Shown: piece after piece, positions 7,556-17,227 of the stretch
Layout of the letters: each line of letters starts with the position of its first letter
Position numbering within the stretch: position 1 is the stretch's first letter
From: Planctomyces sp.
Lineage (GTDB): Bacteria > Planctomycetota > Planctomycetia > Planctomycetales > Planctomycetaceae
Assembly (NCBI GenBank): GCA_019636235.1
Contig: JAHBXW010000022.1
Location: 25,068-89,067 of the forward strand
Direction: 5' to 3'
DNA: 64,000 bases
The notes under the pieces: generated by a model
Seen by the model: only the letters and a program-made list of their open reading frames with translations
Database searches by the model: none
What the model was told of the DNA's origin: nothing
Made by a program: the position numbers and the translations under genes

Positions 7556-9364
7556 ATGGACAAACTTCAGCCGATTCTCCAGCAGCGGTTCTGGATCCTG
7601 CTGGCGGTCTGTCTGGGCCTGGGAATCTTCGGATTCTTCAAGGCGCAGTCGGCGCTCGTCGCCGCGACGGAAGCCCGCGAGCAGGTGCTGCGCGACAAGA
7701 CCTCGAAGATCTCGAAGGGCGAGGAGCCGAACGACAATTACGTCGTCCAGCTCAAGGAAATCAACCGCCAGTACGGAGGCCACATCCAGGACGCCGTGCG
7801 GGAACTGTTCGATGAGCAGCAGAAGCTGACGTGGTGGCCCGATTCCGTCGTGGCGAGGATTCCGAAGGACTACCGCACGGAGATCGAGACGTCCCCCGCG
7901 ATCATCTACTCGAAGGAATATCCGGACCTGATCCACGAGTTGTGGAAAAAGGTCGAGCCGGTTGTGGAGAAGCCGGACATGGCGGGTCCCGCGGCGGGCG
8001 CGACGGCGGCACGGCCAATCGGTTCGCCGATGGGACGATCGCCATTGGGGCGTCCAGGCGCGACCCGGCCGCAGCGCGCCGGCGAGCCCGTCACGTGGCA
8101 GCAGAAGGTGTACTGCGATGAACTCGACCTGCCGCAGAAGGCGTTCGGCCGCGTCGTCCCCTGGCAGCAGGTGTGGGACGCGCAGGAAGACATCTGGTTC
8201 GTCGAGCGCGTGTTTGAGGCCGTCCGGGCCATCAATCGCAACGCCGACTCTCCGACCAACGCCGTCGTCCGCAAGATCAACCGCCTGGAGCTGCGCGGCG
8301 GCAGCGGCGAAGTCGGCGGAGAGGCGGAGGCGGGAGTCGAATCCGGCAGCAGCGACTATGCGAACATGAGCCGGATGATGATGAATCGCGGGGGCGGCGA
8401 TCAGGGGGGCGGCGGAGGCGGCGACTTCTCCGCGGCGGTCCAGTTCGATCCCGCCGAGGAGTTCGGCTCCGACGCTGACAACAGCACCCCGGAAGATTCT
8501 GACGACAGCCCCGGCGGCCTGTCCGGAATGATGCGCGGCATGGGCGCCGCTGCCACGCTGCGCTGGATCAGGATGGAGGAGTCCAAGCCCTACCGCGAAC
8601 GCGGGTTTTACCTCAGCGTGGTCATGCAGCAGGCCCAGGTTCCGGAGTTCATCATTGAACTGCTGAACTCCCCCTGGCCGATCCGTGTGGTCCGCGTGCA
8701 GATGGGTCCGAATCCTCATTATCGCGAGGAGGCTGGGGGCACGGGCGGCGGCTATTCGATGGGCGACAGCAGCATGGCCATGATGCGTGGCGGCTCTCGT
8801 CCCACCGGCGGGGATGGCGGCGCGCTGGGCGGCGGCAGCATGAGCAGCCTGGCCGGCGGACGGGGCTCACAGGGCGCCACCGGCATGATGCAGCGCGCCG
8901 CGGGCGGCGGCGGTCGCGGCGGTGCGATGGGCGCCGCGGGCGCTGGTCTGGCCTTCATCGGCAGTCCGAGCGACCCCTACGCCGGCTCACTGAACAATCC
9001 CGACCTGGTGCAGATCGATCTGGCCGGCATCATCACGTTCTACATGCCGACCAAGGAAGATGGCACGTCCGCGGTCGAGACTCCGGCCGTCGACTCGCCG
9101 ACGCTCGAGGAAGCCGTAGATGCGGACCTGCCGGCGGCGGAAGACGGCGCCGTGGACGGCGAGGAAATGCCGGTCGATCCGGAGTCCATTGAAGGGGATG
9201 CGCCAGCGGCGGATCCCGTTGACGCGCCGACAGAAGTTCCGGCCGATTTTGTCGAGCCGGCCGTGGAAGATGTTCCGGATCCGGCATTCGCGCCGGACGC
9301 CGGCCCCGAGGAACCCGACGACGCGGAAGCAGCGTTGGAGACCGTCGAAGAGACCGTTCCCTGA
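7556..9364 (+). CDS. Single-pass membrane protein, PilO-like topology, Gly/Met-rich
   Basis: 602 residues, no family I can name with certainty. A short N-terminus is followed by one membrane span (about 12-29, FWILLAVCLGLGIFGFF) and a helical stalk (SALVAATEAREQVLRDKTSKI), the topology of PilN/PilO. Residues 55-145 and 205-250 look folded (KLTWWPDSVVARIPKDYRTE, QVWDAQEDIWFVERVFEAV), as does SLRWIRMEE-like sequence near 340 and VPEFIIELLNSPWPIRVVRVQ. These are separated by Gly/Met/Ser-rich linkers (RMMMNRGGGDQGGGGGG), and the C-terminus is a very acidic Glu/Asp/Ala/Pro tail. An AGGAG precedes the ATG. By position it probably works with the PilM fusion in an envelope complex. Confidence 0.8.
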   Translation: MDKLQPILQQRFWILLAVCLGLGIFGFFKAQSALVAATEAREQVLRDKTSKISKGEEPNDNYVVQLKEINRQYGGHIQDAVRELFDEQQKLTWWPDSVVARIPKDYRTEIETSPAIIYSKEYPDLIHELWKKVEPVVEKPDMAGPAAGATAARPIGSPMGRSPLGRPGATRPQRAGEPVTWQQKVYCDELDLPQKAFGRVVPWQQVWDAQEDIWFVERVFEAVRAINRNADSPTNAVVRKINRLELRGGSGEVGGEAEAGVESGSSDYANMSRMMMNRGGGDQGGGGGGDFSAAVQFDPAEEFGSDADNSTPEDSDDSPGGLSGMMRGMGAAATLRWIRMEESKPYRERGFYLSVVMQQAQVPEFIIELLNSPWPIRVVRVQMGPNPHYREEAGGTGGGYSMGDSSMAMMRGGSRPTGGDGGALGGGSMSSLAGGRGSQGATGMMQRAAGGGGRGGAMGAAGAGLAFIGSPSDPYAGSLNNPDLVQIDLAGIITFYMPTKEDGTSAVETPAVDSPTLEEAVDADLPAAEDGAVDGEEMPVDPESIEGDAPAADPVDAPTEVPADFVEPAVEDVPDPAFAPDAGPEEPDDAEAALETVEETVP

Positions 9365-9436
9365 GTGAGTTTCGCAGCGCAGGGCGAATTGCCCTTGCGC
9401 GATCACACGACCTGAGACCCAGTCCCTGATTTCCCC

Positions 9437-9456
9437 GGCGTCGCCCTGGCGACGCC
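9437..9456 (+). promoter_or_regulatory. Hairpin between the second and third genes of the pilM operon
   Basis: GGCGTCGCC-CT-GGCGACGCC is a nearly perfect palindrome 28 bp upstream of the ATG at 9485, with no T-tract. It mirrors the hairpin at 7525-7541 in the previous spacer. Confidence 0.5.
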
Positions 9457-9484
9457 GATCACTCCCCGACCCCCGGGAGCCGCC

Positions 9485-12016
9485 ATGAAAGTCAAATTCA
9501 ACGCCAAGAAGTTCCTCCTCGATCACGGCGAGAAGATCGGCCTCGCGGTCGTTGGCGTCGTGGTGCTGCTGGGGCTGGCCGGCGCTGACTGGAGGCCCTA
9601 CGAAGGGAATCCCGCCGACATCACCGTGAAGGTGAACGACGGCAAGCGCGCGCATGCCCAGCACCAGTGGCCGGAGGGCGAGCGCAAGCAGTTCGACGTC
9701 CAGGAAAAGGACATGCCCCGCAGCGTGGTGCATGCCAACCTGAAGCAGTCGTTTGATCTGTACGAGTACCAGTTCTCGACGGCCAAGTTCTTCCGCACGC
9801 CCTTCGAGCAGAAGGAGCCGCTGAAGGAGCCGAAATGGGCGAAGCTCGAAGACCCGCTCGCGGACGCCGGCCGCGTGCTGATCGCCACGGTCAGCGCCGA
9901 CTCCAGGGCCAGCGATCCGTTGCTGGCGACGCCGGATTCGCCGGAGGCCGCGCCGGCGGACGACAGTCGCCCTGATGAATTCCGCTCTCGGACGCCGGGC
10001 GCCGGCGTCGGGACGGGGCAGCTTGGAACGGGCACGTCGTCGAATCCGTATCTGGGCGGCCCGACGGCCGTAAACACGGGCCGCGGCGGTCCGCAGGGGG
10101 CTCAGGCGGGCGGCCGGGGACGCGGCAACCCGCCGGCCGCGGGCAACGCGGGGACCGCTCGCAACCGTCCTGCTGCGGGGCGCGGCGACTCGTCGGGCGG
10201 ACTGCTCGGCGGCGATGATTCCGGCGGGTTGTTTAGCGGCAGCCCGTATGGCGGCAGCATGGCGTTCGGCGGCGGGATGGGCGGTCAGGAAGGGCGCGGC
10301 TTCCCGTATGTCGCGGTTCGCGCCGTGTTCCCGGTTCGCGATCAGATCACCCGCATTGCCCAGGCGACCAGCGAGTCGCTGGAGATGGCCGCTGGCCTGT
10401 TCGAGATTCTGGATTTTGACATCGAACGGCAGACAATGCAGTTCGACGGCGAACCCTGGAGCGGCCCGTGGCAGCCCGTGGATCTGAACGTCACCCGGGA
10501 CATTCTGGAGAAGATTTCCGCGGGCATTGAGGCGGATGTCGTCGCCGGGCAGGTGACCGATCCGGCCATCACCCAGCCGTTGCCCGCGCGGATCAGCGGC
10601 GTGTGGCTGAAGCACGCGACGCATCCGCGGATCGAAAAGTTCACGCTGTCTGAGGAACAGATTCAGCAGGAGATTGAGCTCAACGAGGCGATGCTGATGC
10701 AGTTCCAGGAGCAGCAGCGGCAGTTGCCTCCGCCGCCGGCCGAGAAGAAGGGTTGGTCCAACCTGCAGACCGACGCCAAGCAGATTCGCGCGATGGCGCT
10801 GGGCGGCGGGGGGGGCGGCGCCCTGGGCGGCGGCGGCGGCAGCAGTTATTACCAGCAGATGATGGGCAGCATGCGGATGGCCCCGCCAACGGCCGGCAGC
10901 GGCGGCGGGTCGGCGGCTTCGATGATGCAGCGGAATTCGTCGATGATGTCCGGCGGCGGACGCAGTTCCATGAACATGGGTCCCGGGCGAGGCTCTGCTC
11001 CTGGGCGCGGTCCGGCCGGCGCGCAGCCGCCGAAGGACGCTCCGCAGATCGAAGAGCTGTTGAACAAGCTGCCCGAAGAGCGGCGCGAAATGATGCGGAA
11101 GTACATCCAGGATATCGTCCAGGTGGACGGCGAACTGCTGCTGTTCCGATACATCGATTTCAGCGTGGAACCGGGCTACACGTACCGGTATCGCGTGCGG
11201 CTGGTGTTCCGGAATCCGAACTTCGGGCGCAAGGAAGCAGAGGCGGGGGGCGATCGGACGATCGTTTCCGGCGAGACGCGGACTTCGGAGTGGTCGGACC
11301 CGACGTCTCCGGCGCGGGTCGACAAGTTCCAGCATTACTTCGTGGCGGACGTCAAGTCGCCGCCTGGACGCGCCTACCCCGTGCCGCGTCTGAACATCTA
11401 CCAGTGGGACACCTCGCTGGGGACGACGCAGCAGGCGGAGCTGGACCTGGCGCTGGGGCAGACGGTGTCCGGCAAGGTCAAGACGAAGGTCCTCGATCCG
11501 GCGAAGCAGTCGTTCGAGGAGAAGGATTACACGTTCCAGTCCACGGACTTCACCGTCGACGCGCTGCCGGACCTGGCGCTGGAGAGCAGCGTGCATGAGA
11601 TCAAGCCGCTGGGCGGAATGACGCGGGGCGACCTGCGTCTGGACAAGCAGGTGCTGGTCGCGACGTCCGAAGGGGACCTGGTGCTGCTGGATCCCTCGGC
11701 CCAGGAGAAGCAGGCGAAGGACCAGTCCGACATGCTGAAGTGGCAGAACGAGGACTATCAGCACCTCCTGGAGGGTCGCGCTCCTCAGGGCGGCCTGGGA
11801 GGGGATCTGATGGACATGTACTCGCGGTCCGGGATGGGCATGGGGGGCGCGGGACGAGGCGCGAACCCGCTGTCGCGGCGCGGCGGCGGCGGTCGCGGCA
11901 TGGGGTCGATGGGCTCGATGGGGTCCATGGACTCGAATCGCAGCATGCCTGCGGGGGCCGGAGGCCGGGGCGCGACCGGTTCGCGGCCTGAGGCCCGACG
12001 GGGGCCCGGCGGGTGA
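9485..12016 (+). CDS. Large single-pass membrane protein, Gly/Met-rich, third gene of the pilM operon
   Basis: 843 residues. One membrane span near the N-terminus (about 17-34, KIGLAVVGVVVLLGLAG) and a large outer part. Ordered-looking segments are FPYVAVRAVFPVRDQI to DFDIERQTMQFDGEPW (about 278-325), a helical LSEEQIQQEIELNEAML region, and VDGELLLFRYIDFSV followed by EPGYTYRYRVRLVFRNPN (about 545-580), which looks like a beta-sandwich. Between them are Gly/Ser/Met linkers, and the end is a repeat of GSM units in an Arg/Gly-rich tail. It follows the second gene by 120 bp and ends 44 bp before a strong terminator, closing the operon. I cannot assign a named family; an envelope complex with the PilM fusion is an inference. 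Confidence 0.8.
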   Translation: MKVKFNAKKFLLDHGEKIGLAVVGVVVLLGLAGADWRPYEGNPADITVKVNDGKRAHAQHQWPEGERKQFDVQEKDMPRSVVHANLKQSFDLYEYQFSTAKFFRTPFEQKEPLKEPKWAKLEDPLADAGRVLIATVSADSRASDPLLATPDSPEAAPADDSRPDEFRSRTPGAGVGTGQLGTGTSSNPYLGGPTAVNTGRGGPQGAQAGGRGRGNPPAAGNAGTARNRPAAGRGDSSGGLLGGDDSGGLFSGSPYGGSMAFGGGMGGQEGRGFPYVAVRAVFPVRDQITRIAQATSESLEMAAGLFEILDFDIERQTMQFDGEPWSGPWQPVDLNVTRDILEKISAGIEADVVAGQVTDPAITQPLPARISGVWLKHATHPRIEKFTLSEEQIQQEIELNEAMLMQFQEQQRQLPPPPAEKKGWSNLQTDAKQIRAMALGGGGGGALGGGGGSSYYQQMMGSMRMAPPTAGSGGGSAASMMQRNSSMMSGGGRSSMNMGPGRGSAPGRGPAGAQPPKDAPQIEELLNKLPEERREMMRKYIQDIVQVDGELLLFRYIDFSVEPGYTYRYRVRLVFRNPNFGRKEAEAGGDRTIVSGETRTSEWSDPTSPARVDKFQHYFVADVKSPPGRAYPVPRLNIYQWDTSLGTTQQAELDLALGQTVSGKVKTKVLDPAKQSFEEKDYTFQSTDFTVDALPDLALESSVHEIKPLGGMTRGDLRLDKQVLVATSEGDLVLLDPSAQEKQAKDQSDMLKWQNEDYQHLLEGRAPQGGLGGDLMDMYSRSGMGMGGAGRGANPLSRRGGGGRGMGSMGSMGSMDSNRSMPAGAGGRGATGSRPEARRGPGG

Positions 12017-12344
12017 GGCGAACCGGCCGAAGACGGCCGGCCCAGTGAAAGGTCTTTCGAGCCCGGATCGCGACACGCGGTCCGGGCTTTTTGCTGCGCG
12101 GTCGCGGCGGGGCCAACGATGCGAACCGGCGACAGGCCGCTGTCGTCGGCCAGCCACGGAATCGGCAGGCGGCCGGAGGCAAACTTGCGTCACGCCCCGC
12201 GCGCCGCTTGCTGGCGGGGCAGGCCACGTGTACGCTCGCAACCTCGCCGGATCGACGCCCGCAATGGGGGACCGCCCCCCGCATTCGTCGGTCCGCGCGC
12301 CTGCACGACGCTGGCCTGAGATCCGCCTCCCGGAGTGAATTCGC
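12017..12344. other. 328-bp spacer with terminator and hairpin
   Basis: Holds a CCGGCCG-AAGA-CGGCCGG hairpin (12023-12040), the pilM-operon terminator (12060-12092), and about 250 bp with no convincing gene in front of the NupG-like transporter. Confidence 0.6.
12060..12092 (+). terminator. Rho-independent terminator of the pilM operon
   Basis: AGCCCGGATCGCG and CGCGGTCCGGGCT form a 13-bp stem with one mismatch around an ACA loop, followed by a run of five T. It ends the operon 44 bp after the stop at 12016. Confidence 0.85.
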
Positions 12345-13619
12345 ATGAGCGACGCTGCCGCGATCAAGACCGACCCCGCGGTCAAAATGAAGCTGTTCGT
12401 GATGATGATCATCGAGATCTTCATCTGGGGCGCCTGGCAGCCGAAGATCAACCCCTACATGGACATGCTGGGGTTCAGCGGGCTGGAAAAGGGCCTGGTG
12501 AACAGCGCGTTCGGCATCGCGGCGCTTTTGGGCATCTTCTTCAGCAACCAGTTCGCCGACCGGAATTTTTCGGCGGAGCGGTTTCTGGCGTTCAGTCATG
12601 TCGTGGGCGGGCTGGGGCTGCTGGGGGCCTGGCACTTCAAAGAGTTCTGGCCGTTCTTCGCGTGTTTCCTGGCCTACGCGATCCTGTTCGTGCCCACGAT
12701 TTCGGTGACGAACTCGCTGGCTTTCGCCAACCTGCGCAGCCCTGCGCAAGAGTTCGGGTTCGTGCGGATGGGGGGCACGATCGGCTGGATCATCGCGTCG
12801 TGGCCGTTCGTGTTTCTGTTGCAGAAGAAGACCGGCCCGGACCTGCAGAACGCCACGAGCTGGATCTTTCTGGTGGGCGCGATCGCCTCGTTCGTGATGG
12901 CGGCCTACAGCCTGACGCTGCCGCACACGCCGCCCCGCAAGGACGCCGCCGGCATGGACGCGCTGGCTTGGCGAAGGGCGCTCAGCCTGCTGGCCGTTCC
13001 CGCGGTGCTGGTGCTGTACATCGTCACGTTCATCGATTCCTTCATCCACAACGGTTACTTCGTGATGACGGACGGGTTCCTGACGAATCGGGTGGGCATT
13101 TCGCCGAGCGTGAGCATGGTGGTGATGAGCATCGGTCAGGTGGCCGAGATCGTGACGATGCTGGTGCTGGGCCTGGTGCTGACGCGGCTGGGCTGGAAGA
13201 CGACGATGCTGATCGGCATTCTGGGGCATGCGCTGCGGTTCGCCGCGTACGCGTATCTGCCGGACAACAAGGAGCTGATCATCGCGGTGCAGGTGCTGCA
13301 CGGCATCTGTTACGCGTTCTTCTTCGCGACGGTGTACATCTTTGTGGACGCGGTGTTCCCCAAGGATGTGCGGGCCAGCGCCCAGGGGTTGTTCAACCTG
13401 ATGATTCTGGGCATCGGCATGGTGGGCGCGGGCTTCTTCTTCCCGTGGCTGCAGTCGATGCTGACGACAAAGGTGGATGGCGTGGACGTGGTCGACTACC
13501 AGACGCTGTTCCTGTGGCCGACGGGGATGGCGATCGTGGCGATGCTGCTGCTGGGATTGTGCTTCCATCCGCCCAAAGGCGAGGCTGCGCTCGACGGGGC
13601 GGCCGCACCGCCGCACTGA
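12345..13619 (+). CDS. MFS transporter, NupG-like nucleoside:proton symporter family
   Basis: 424 residues with about 12 predicted membrane spans. The N-terminal part (MIIEIFIWGAWQPKINPYM, with a WGAW motif) and FGFVRMGGTIGWIIASWPFV resemble the NHS/NupG nucleoside:H+ symporter branch of the MFS. Members import nucleosides across the inner membrane. The spans are separated by short polar loops, and the C-terminal half has FFFATVYIFVDAVFPKDVRASAQGLF, also typical of the branch. A second, related transporter begins 4 bp after its stop. Substrate cannot be settled from sequence. Confidence 0.85.
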   Translation: MSDAAAIKTDPAVKMKLFVMMIIEIFIWGAWQPKINPYMDMLGFSGLEKGLVNSAFGIAALLGIFFSNQFADRNFSAERFLAFSHVVGGLGLLGAWHFKEFWPFFACFLAYAILFVPTISVTNSLAFANLRSPAQEFGFVRMGGTIGWIIASWPFVFLLQKKTGPDLQNATSWIFLVGAIASFVMAAYSLTLPHTPPRKDAAGMDALAWRRALSLLAVPAVLVLYIVTFIDSFIHNGYFVMTDGFLTNRVGISPSVSMVVMSIGQVAEIVTMLVLGLVLTRLGWKTTMLIGILGHALRFAAYAYLPDNKELIIAVQVLHGICYAFFFATVYIFVDAVFPKDVRASAQGLFNLMILGIGMVGAGFFFPWLQSMLTTKVDGVDVVDYQTLFLWPTGMAIVAMLLLGLCFHPPKGEAALDGAAAPPH

Positions 13620-13623
13620 CGAC

Positions 13624-14973
13624 ATGGCCAGCGCCGTTCCGCGGATTCTTCGACGGCGGCTGAGCATCCTGTGGATTCTCGAGTGGGGAATCACGGGAGC
13701 GATCCTGACGTACCTGCCGCTGTACTTCACGCAGCACGGCCTGACGCTGGACGAGACGGGTCCGGTCCTGGCGATCGGGGCGATCGGCCTGTGGGCGGCG
13801 CCGATCGTCGTGGGCCAGATCTGCGACCGGTGGGTGGCGGCCCAGCGATACCTGGCCGTCGCGCACTTCTGCGGCGGGGTCGTCCTGTTGACGATCCCGG
13901 CGGCGACGGAGGTGTATCGCGAAACGGGGGCGGGCTATGGATTGATCCTGACCCTGTTCGGCACGTTTGCGGCCGTCTACCTGCCGACGATCCCCCTGGC
14001 CAGCGCGCTGACGTTCCGGCATCTGTCCGATCCCAAGACCCAGTTCGGCGGAATCCGGGTCTGGGGCACCGTGGGCTGGGTGTTGGCCGGAATCGGGCTG
14101 TCGCTGTGGCTGGAACAAAGGGAGGTCGCGGCCTGGCTGCGGCAGATGTTCCCGTCGACGGCGTCCGGGATTTATGCAGTGGCGCGGCGGTTCTGGTTTC
14201 TGCCCGAGCCGAACAGCAGCCACTGTTTCGCGATGGCGGCGATACTGTCGTTCGCGCTGTCGAGCTTCTGCGCGTTCCTGCCGCACACGCCGCCGCTGCA
14301 CACGTCCCGGGAAGCGGGTTCGCCGGTGGGCTGGCTGGGCAGCCTGTGGCGGCAGAAAGGGCTGACGCGGCTGCTGGTGGTCGGCAGTCTGCTGGCCCTG
14401 GTGATTCCGCTGTACTCGCTGGTGGTTCCGAAGCTGCTGGAGCAGAAGGTGGCCCGGGACTGGGTGCCGGCGGTGATGACGGTCGGGCAATTGTCGGAAT
14501 TTCCGGCGCTGCTGCTGCTGCCGTGGTGCCTGCGGTCGCTGGGGCTGAAGGCGACGTTTGCGATCGGCATTGTGGCCTGGATCGTCCGGTATGCGCTGTT
14601 CGCGGTGATGGCGCCGTTTCCGTGGATCCTGTTCGGCATCGCGCTGCATGGCGTCTGCCATGTGTACCTGATCATCGTCGTGCAGCTGTATGTGGACGGG
14701 GCCTGTCCGCGCGACTTGCGCGCCACGGCGCAGAATCTGTTCGCGTTCGTGACGGGGGGCATCGCGATGCCCCTGGGGTTGATGCTGACGCAGCCGCTGG
14801 TTCGCTGGAGCACCGATCCGGCGACGGGGGACATCGATTTCGGGCCGTTGTTCGCCGCGCCGACAGCCTTCCTGGCCTGCGTGATTCTGGCGTTCTGGAA
14901 ATGGTTCCCGCTGGAGGAGGGGGATGCCGCCGACGCGTCCCATCCGGCATCCTCAGGCGGCGGCAGCGTCTGA
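13624..14973 (+). CDS. Second NupG-like MFS transporter, adjacent paralogue
   Basis: 449 residues, about 12 spans, starting at ATG 13624, four bases after the previous stop. It shares branch features with its neighbour: [39 protein letters not shown] (compare FGFVRMGGTIGWIIASW) and [23 protein letters not shown] (compare VYIFVDAVFPKDVRASAQGLF). A loop around residues 165-200 ([20 protein letters not shown]) has no counterpart in the first. The pair look like an old tandem duplication, now quite diverged. The stop lies just before trmL, so all three genes may be cotranscribed. Confidence 0.85.
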   Translation: MASAVPRILRRRLSILWILEWGITGAILTYLPLYFTQHGLTLDETGPVLAIGAIGLWAAPIVVGQICDRWVAAQRYLAVAHFCGGVVLLTIPAATEVYRETGAGYGLILTLFGTFAAVYLPTIPLASALTFRHLSDPKTQFGGIRVWGTVGWVLAGIGLSLWLEQREVAAWLRQMFPSTASGIYAVARRFWFLPEPNSSHCFAMAAILSFALSSFCAFLPHTPPLHTSREAGSPVGWLGSLWRQKGLTRLLVVGSLLALVIPLYSLVVPKLLEQKVARDWVPAVMTVGQLSEFPALLLLPWCLRSLGLKATFAIGIVAWIVRYALFAVMAPFPWILFGIALHGVCHVYLIIVVQLYVDGACPRDLRATAQNLFAFVTGGIAMPLGLMLTQPLVRWSTDPATGDIDFGPLFAAPTAFLACVILAFWKWFPLEEGDAADASHPASSGGGSV

Positions 14974-14986
14974 ATCCCTGGTGAGC

Positions 14987-15505
14987 ATGTCCCGCGATCC
15001 GTCCGCCGCCGGCCCTGAATCATCGGCGCCCCATTCCGCCGAGCCGCTGCTGCACGTCGTGCTGCATCAGCCGGACATCCCGCAGAACACGGGCAACATC
15101 GGTCGGACGTGCGTGGCGGTGGGGGCCAAGCTGTGGTTGGTGCGTCCGCTGGGGTTTCGGCTGGAGGACCGTTTTCTGAAGCGGGCGGGGATGGACTACT
15201 GGCCGCACCTGGACTGGGAGGCGGTGGATGACTGGCCGACGCTGCAGCGAAAGCTGGCCGGCCGGCCGATGTGGCTGCTGACGAAGTTCGCGGACCGGCT
15301 GGTGTGGGAGGCGGAGTTTCAGCGGGGGGACGTGCTGGTGTTCGGCAGCGAGACGCGGGGCCTGCCGGAGCCGATCCGGGCCGCGCTGCCGCATCGCTGT
15401 TTGAAGCTGCCGATGCGGGAGACGGTCCGCAGTCTGAATCTGGCGAGCACGGCGAACACGGTCGTGTACGAGGCGGTGCGTCAGTTCGGCGGCGGGCTGG
15501 GCTGA
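14987..15505 (+). CDS. trmL: tRNA (cytidine/uridine 34-2'-O)-methyltransferase TrmL
   Basis: SPOUT-class methyltransferase that methylates the ribose of wobble base 34 of tRNA-Leu using SAM. The 172 residues have the family signatures [19 protein letters not shown] near the N-terminus, [14 protein letters not shown], and [19 protein letters not shown] at the trefoil-knot C-terminus. An extra 18-20 residues ([16 protein letters not shown]) precede the fold. I chose the ATG at 14987, 13 bp after the previous stop, with GGTGAG just upstream; longer frames overlap the transporter gene. Family members are 150-165 residues. Confidence 0.92.
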   Translation: MSRDPSAAGPESSAPHSAEPLLHVVLHQPDIPQNTGNIGRTCVAVGAKLWLVRPLGFRLEDRFLKRAGMDYWPHLDWEAVDDWPTLQRKLAGRPMWLLTKFADRLVWEAEFQRGDVLVFGSETRGLPEPIRAALPHRCLKLPMRETVRSLNLASTANTVVYEAVRQFGGGLG

Positions 15506-15638
15506 CGGTCTTGCGGCGCGTGTCTGCAGCGCGCGGATGCGATGGATGTCGTCGCGCCTTGTCCGTAGCACAAAGCGGCGTTTGCAAACCGTTCCGGCCC
15601 GGCCATACTTTCAACTGCATCGCAACCGGGAGTCGAAT

Positions 15639-17177
15639 ATGGGATCAACCGCTCCGGACCAGCCCCTTGTCGATCAGCCCCTCGTGGGCCTCACGATCCG
15701 GACAGAGCCGTTGCCGGTCCGCTGGCAGGAAATCTTCAGTCTGGCCGCGATTGTGGCGGTTGCGGATGTCACGCTGTACCGCGCGGCGGGGTTCGCGGGT
15801 CCGGCCGTCGCCGCTCTGGCGCTGCCGCTGTTGCTGATCGTGGGCGTGACGCGTCCGCGGCTGGGGCCCGACATGGGCTGGAACGCGCTGCTGCTGGTCG
15901 CCGTGTCGCTGCGCCTGTTGTGGTGCGGCGGCCCCCTGGCGGTGATGTCCGCGCTGGTGTTGATGACGATGTTTGCGATGACGCTGACGGGGTCTCGGCC
16001 GTTTCTGGGTCGGATCGCGGGTTTTCTGGTGCGCACTGCGGGCTGGGGAGTGCGAGGAGCTGCGGAATACGTGTGCCTGGCGTTCGGGGCGCTGCCTGGG
16101 GGGTGGGCTCGGCGGATCCGGCGTCCGGCGGCGTTCGCGATGCCGGCAATGGCTGTCGCCGCGTTTGGCGGATTGTTTCTGCTGGCGAATCCAGCGTTGA
16201 TCCGCCACGTGCGTGAGGCGCTCATCGCTGTTCAGGAGCAGTTGCGAATCTGGCTGCAGAACCTATCGGTGCTGGAGGTGCTGTTCTGCGGCGTCGTGGG
16301 CTGGCTGACGATCGGCGTGTTGCGATGCCGTGGCCCCGTCGAGGCCGGAGTATTGGAGGACGAACATGCAACGCCGGCGAACGCTCCTCTGGACGACGAT
16401 ATTTACCAGGGGTATCGGAACACGCTGGCGGCGGTGGCGACGACTTTCGGGGCGTACCTGCTGTTCGAGTGCGTGACGATTTGGGTCCGGGGGACTCCTG
16501 AAGCGGGTTTCGACTATGCCGGCTATGCGCATGAAGGCGCGTTCTGGCTGACGGTGGCTCTGGCATTGTCGACGGGCGTCCTGTGTTTGATCTTCCGGGG
16601 ATCGACGCTGATCGATGCGCGTCTGCCGACGCTGCGTCGGTGGGGAGCGATCTGGGCGGTGCAGAATGTGGTGTTGGCACTGGCGGTGTTCTATCGCCTG
16701 TGGCTGTACGTGGATTTCAATGGCCTGACGCGGCTGCGCGTCGTGGGGGCCTTGGGGACGGCCGCGGTGGCAGCGGGGCTGTTGTTGACGCTGATCAAAA
16801 TCCGTTCCAACCGCAGCGCGGCGTGGCTGCTGCGGCGTCAGATGTGGGCGCTGGGGGTCGCGGTGCTGCTGTATGTGCTTCCGCCGGTTGATCGCTGGGT
16901 GACTCAGTACAACGTGTCGCGACTGATGGCGGGCCGATCGGCGCCGGCCGTGTATGCCAATCAGGTGGGGAATTCGACCGAAGGGCTGCTGATGCTGGCG
17001 CCGCTCCTGGACGCCCCCGATCCGGAGGTACGCCAACTGACGGCGCTCCGACTGGCGGAGAAACGGGCGTCGCTGCGAAGCGCGGGCGAGCATTGGTCGG
17101 CATGGCAACTGGCGGATCGCCGGTTCGAACGACAACTGTCGGCGCTTGCGCCGCGGCTGCCGGCAGCGCCGGAGTGA
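15639..17177 (+). CDS. Polytopic membrane protein, DUF4153/DUF4173-like
   Basis: 512 residues with about 11 hydrophobic spans in two groups, residues 25-200 and 260-435. The block YRLWLYVDFNGLTRLRVVGALG near residue 350 is typical of DUF4153/DUF4173 membrane proteins, whose function is unknown. After the last span comes a soluble C-terminal part (about 435-512) with LLMLAPLLDAPDPEVRQLTALRLAEKR, perhaps a HEAT-like helical pair. Start ATG 15639 has GGGAG 8 nt upstream; longer frames are rejected. It is convergent with the SgcJ-like gene, 50 bp away. Confidence 0.8.
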   Translation: MGSTAPDQPLVDQPLVGLTIRTEPLPVRWQEIFSLAAIVAVADVTLYRAAGFAGPAVAALALPLLLIVGVTRPRLGPDMGWNALLLVAVSLRLLWCGGPLAVMSALVLMTMFAMTLTGSRPFLGRIAGFLVRTAGWGVRGAAEYVCLAFGALPGGWARRIRRPAAFAMPAMAVAAFGGLFLLANPALIRHVREALIAVQEQLRIWLQNLSVLEVLFCGVVGWLTIGVLRCRGPVEAGVLEDEHATPANAPLDDDIYQGYRNTLAAVATTFGAYLLFECVTIWVRGTPEAGFDYAGYAHEGAFWLTVALALSTGVLCLIFRGSTLIDARLPTLRRWGAIWAVQNVVLALAVFYRLWLYVDFNGLTRLRVVGALGTAAVAAGLLLTLIKIRSNRSAAWLLRRQMWALGVAVLLYVLPPVDRWVTQYNVSRLMAGRSAPAVYANQVGNSTEGLLMLAPLLDAPDPEVRQLTALRLAEKRASLRSAGEHWSAWQLADRRFERQLSALAPRLPAAPE

Positions 17178-17227
17178 CCATGGACCGCGTGAAACGCGTC
17201 GCGACCCGGCCGAGAGAACCAGCGGTC

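Noticed and set aside
5114..8719. Long minus-strand reading frame of 1201 codons opposite the pilM operon
   Set aside because: It is antisense to the PilM fusion and the following gene, which have clear motifs and ribosome-binding sites. Its sequence is Arg/Ala/Asp-rich and lacks domains, as expected for a shadow in GC-rich DNA.
11890..11940. GSM-encoding 9-bp tandem repeat
   Set aside because: Only three or four units inside a low-complexity tail; a coding feature rather than a separate element.
8987..12451. Minus-strand frame of 1154 codons
   Set aside because: Antisense to the third pilM-operon gene and across its terminator; no domain or start signal.
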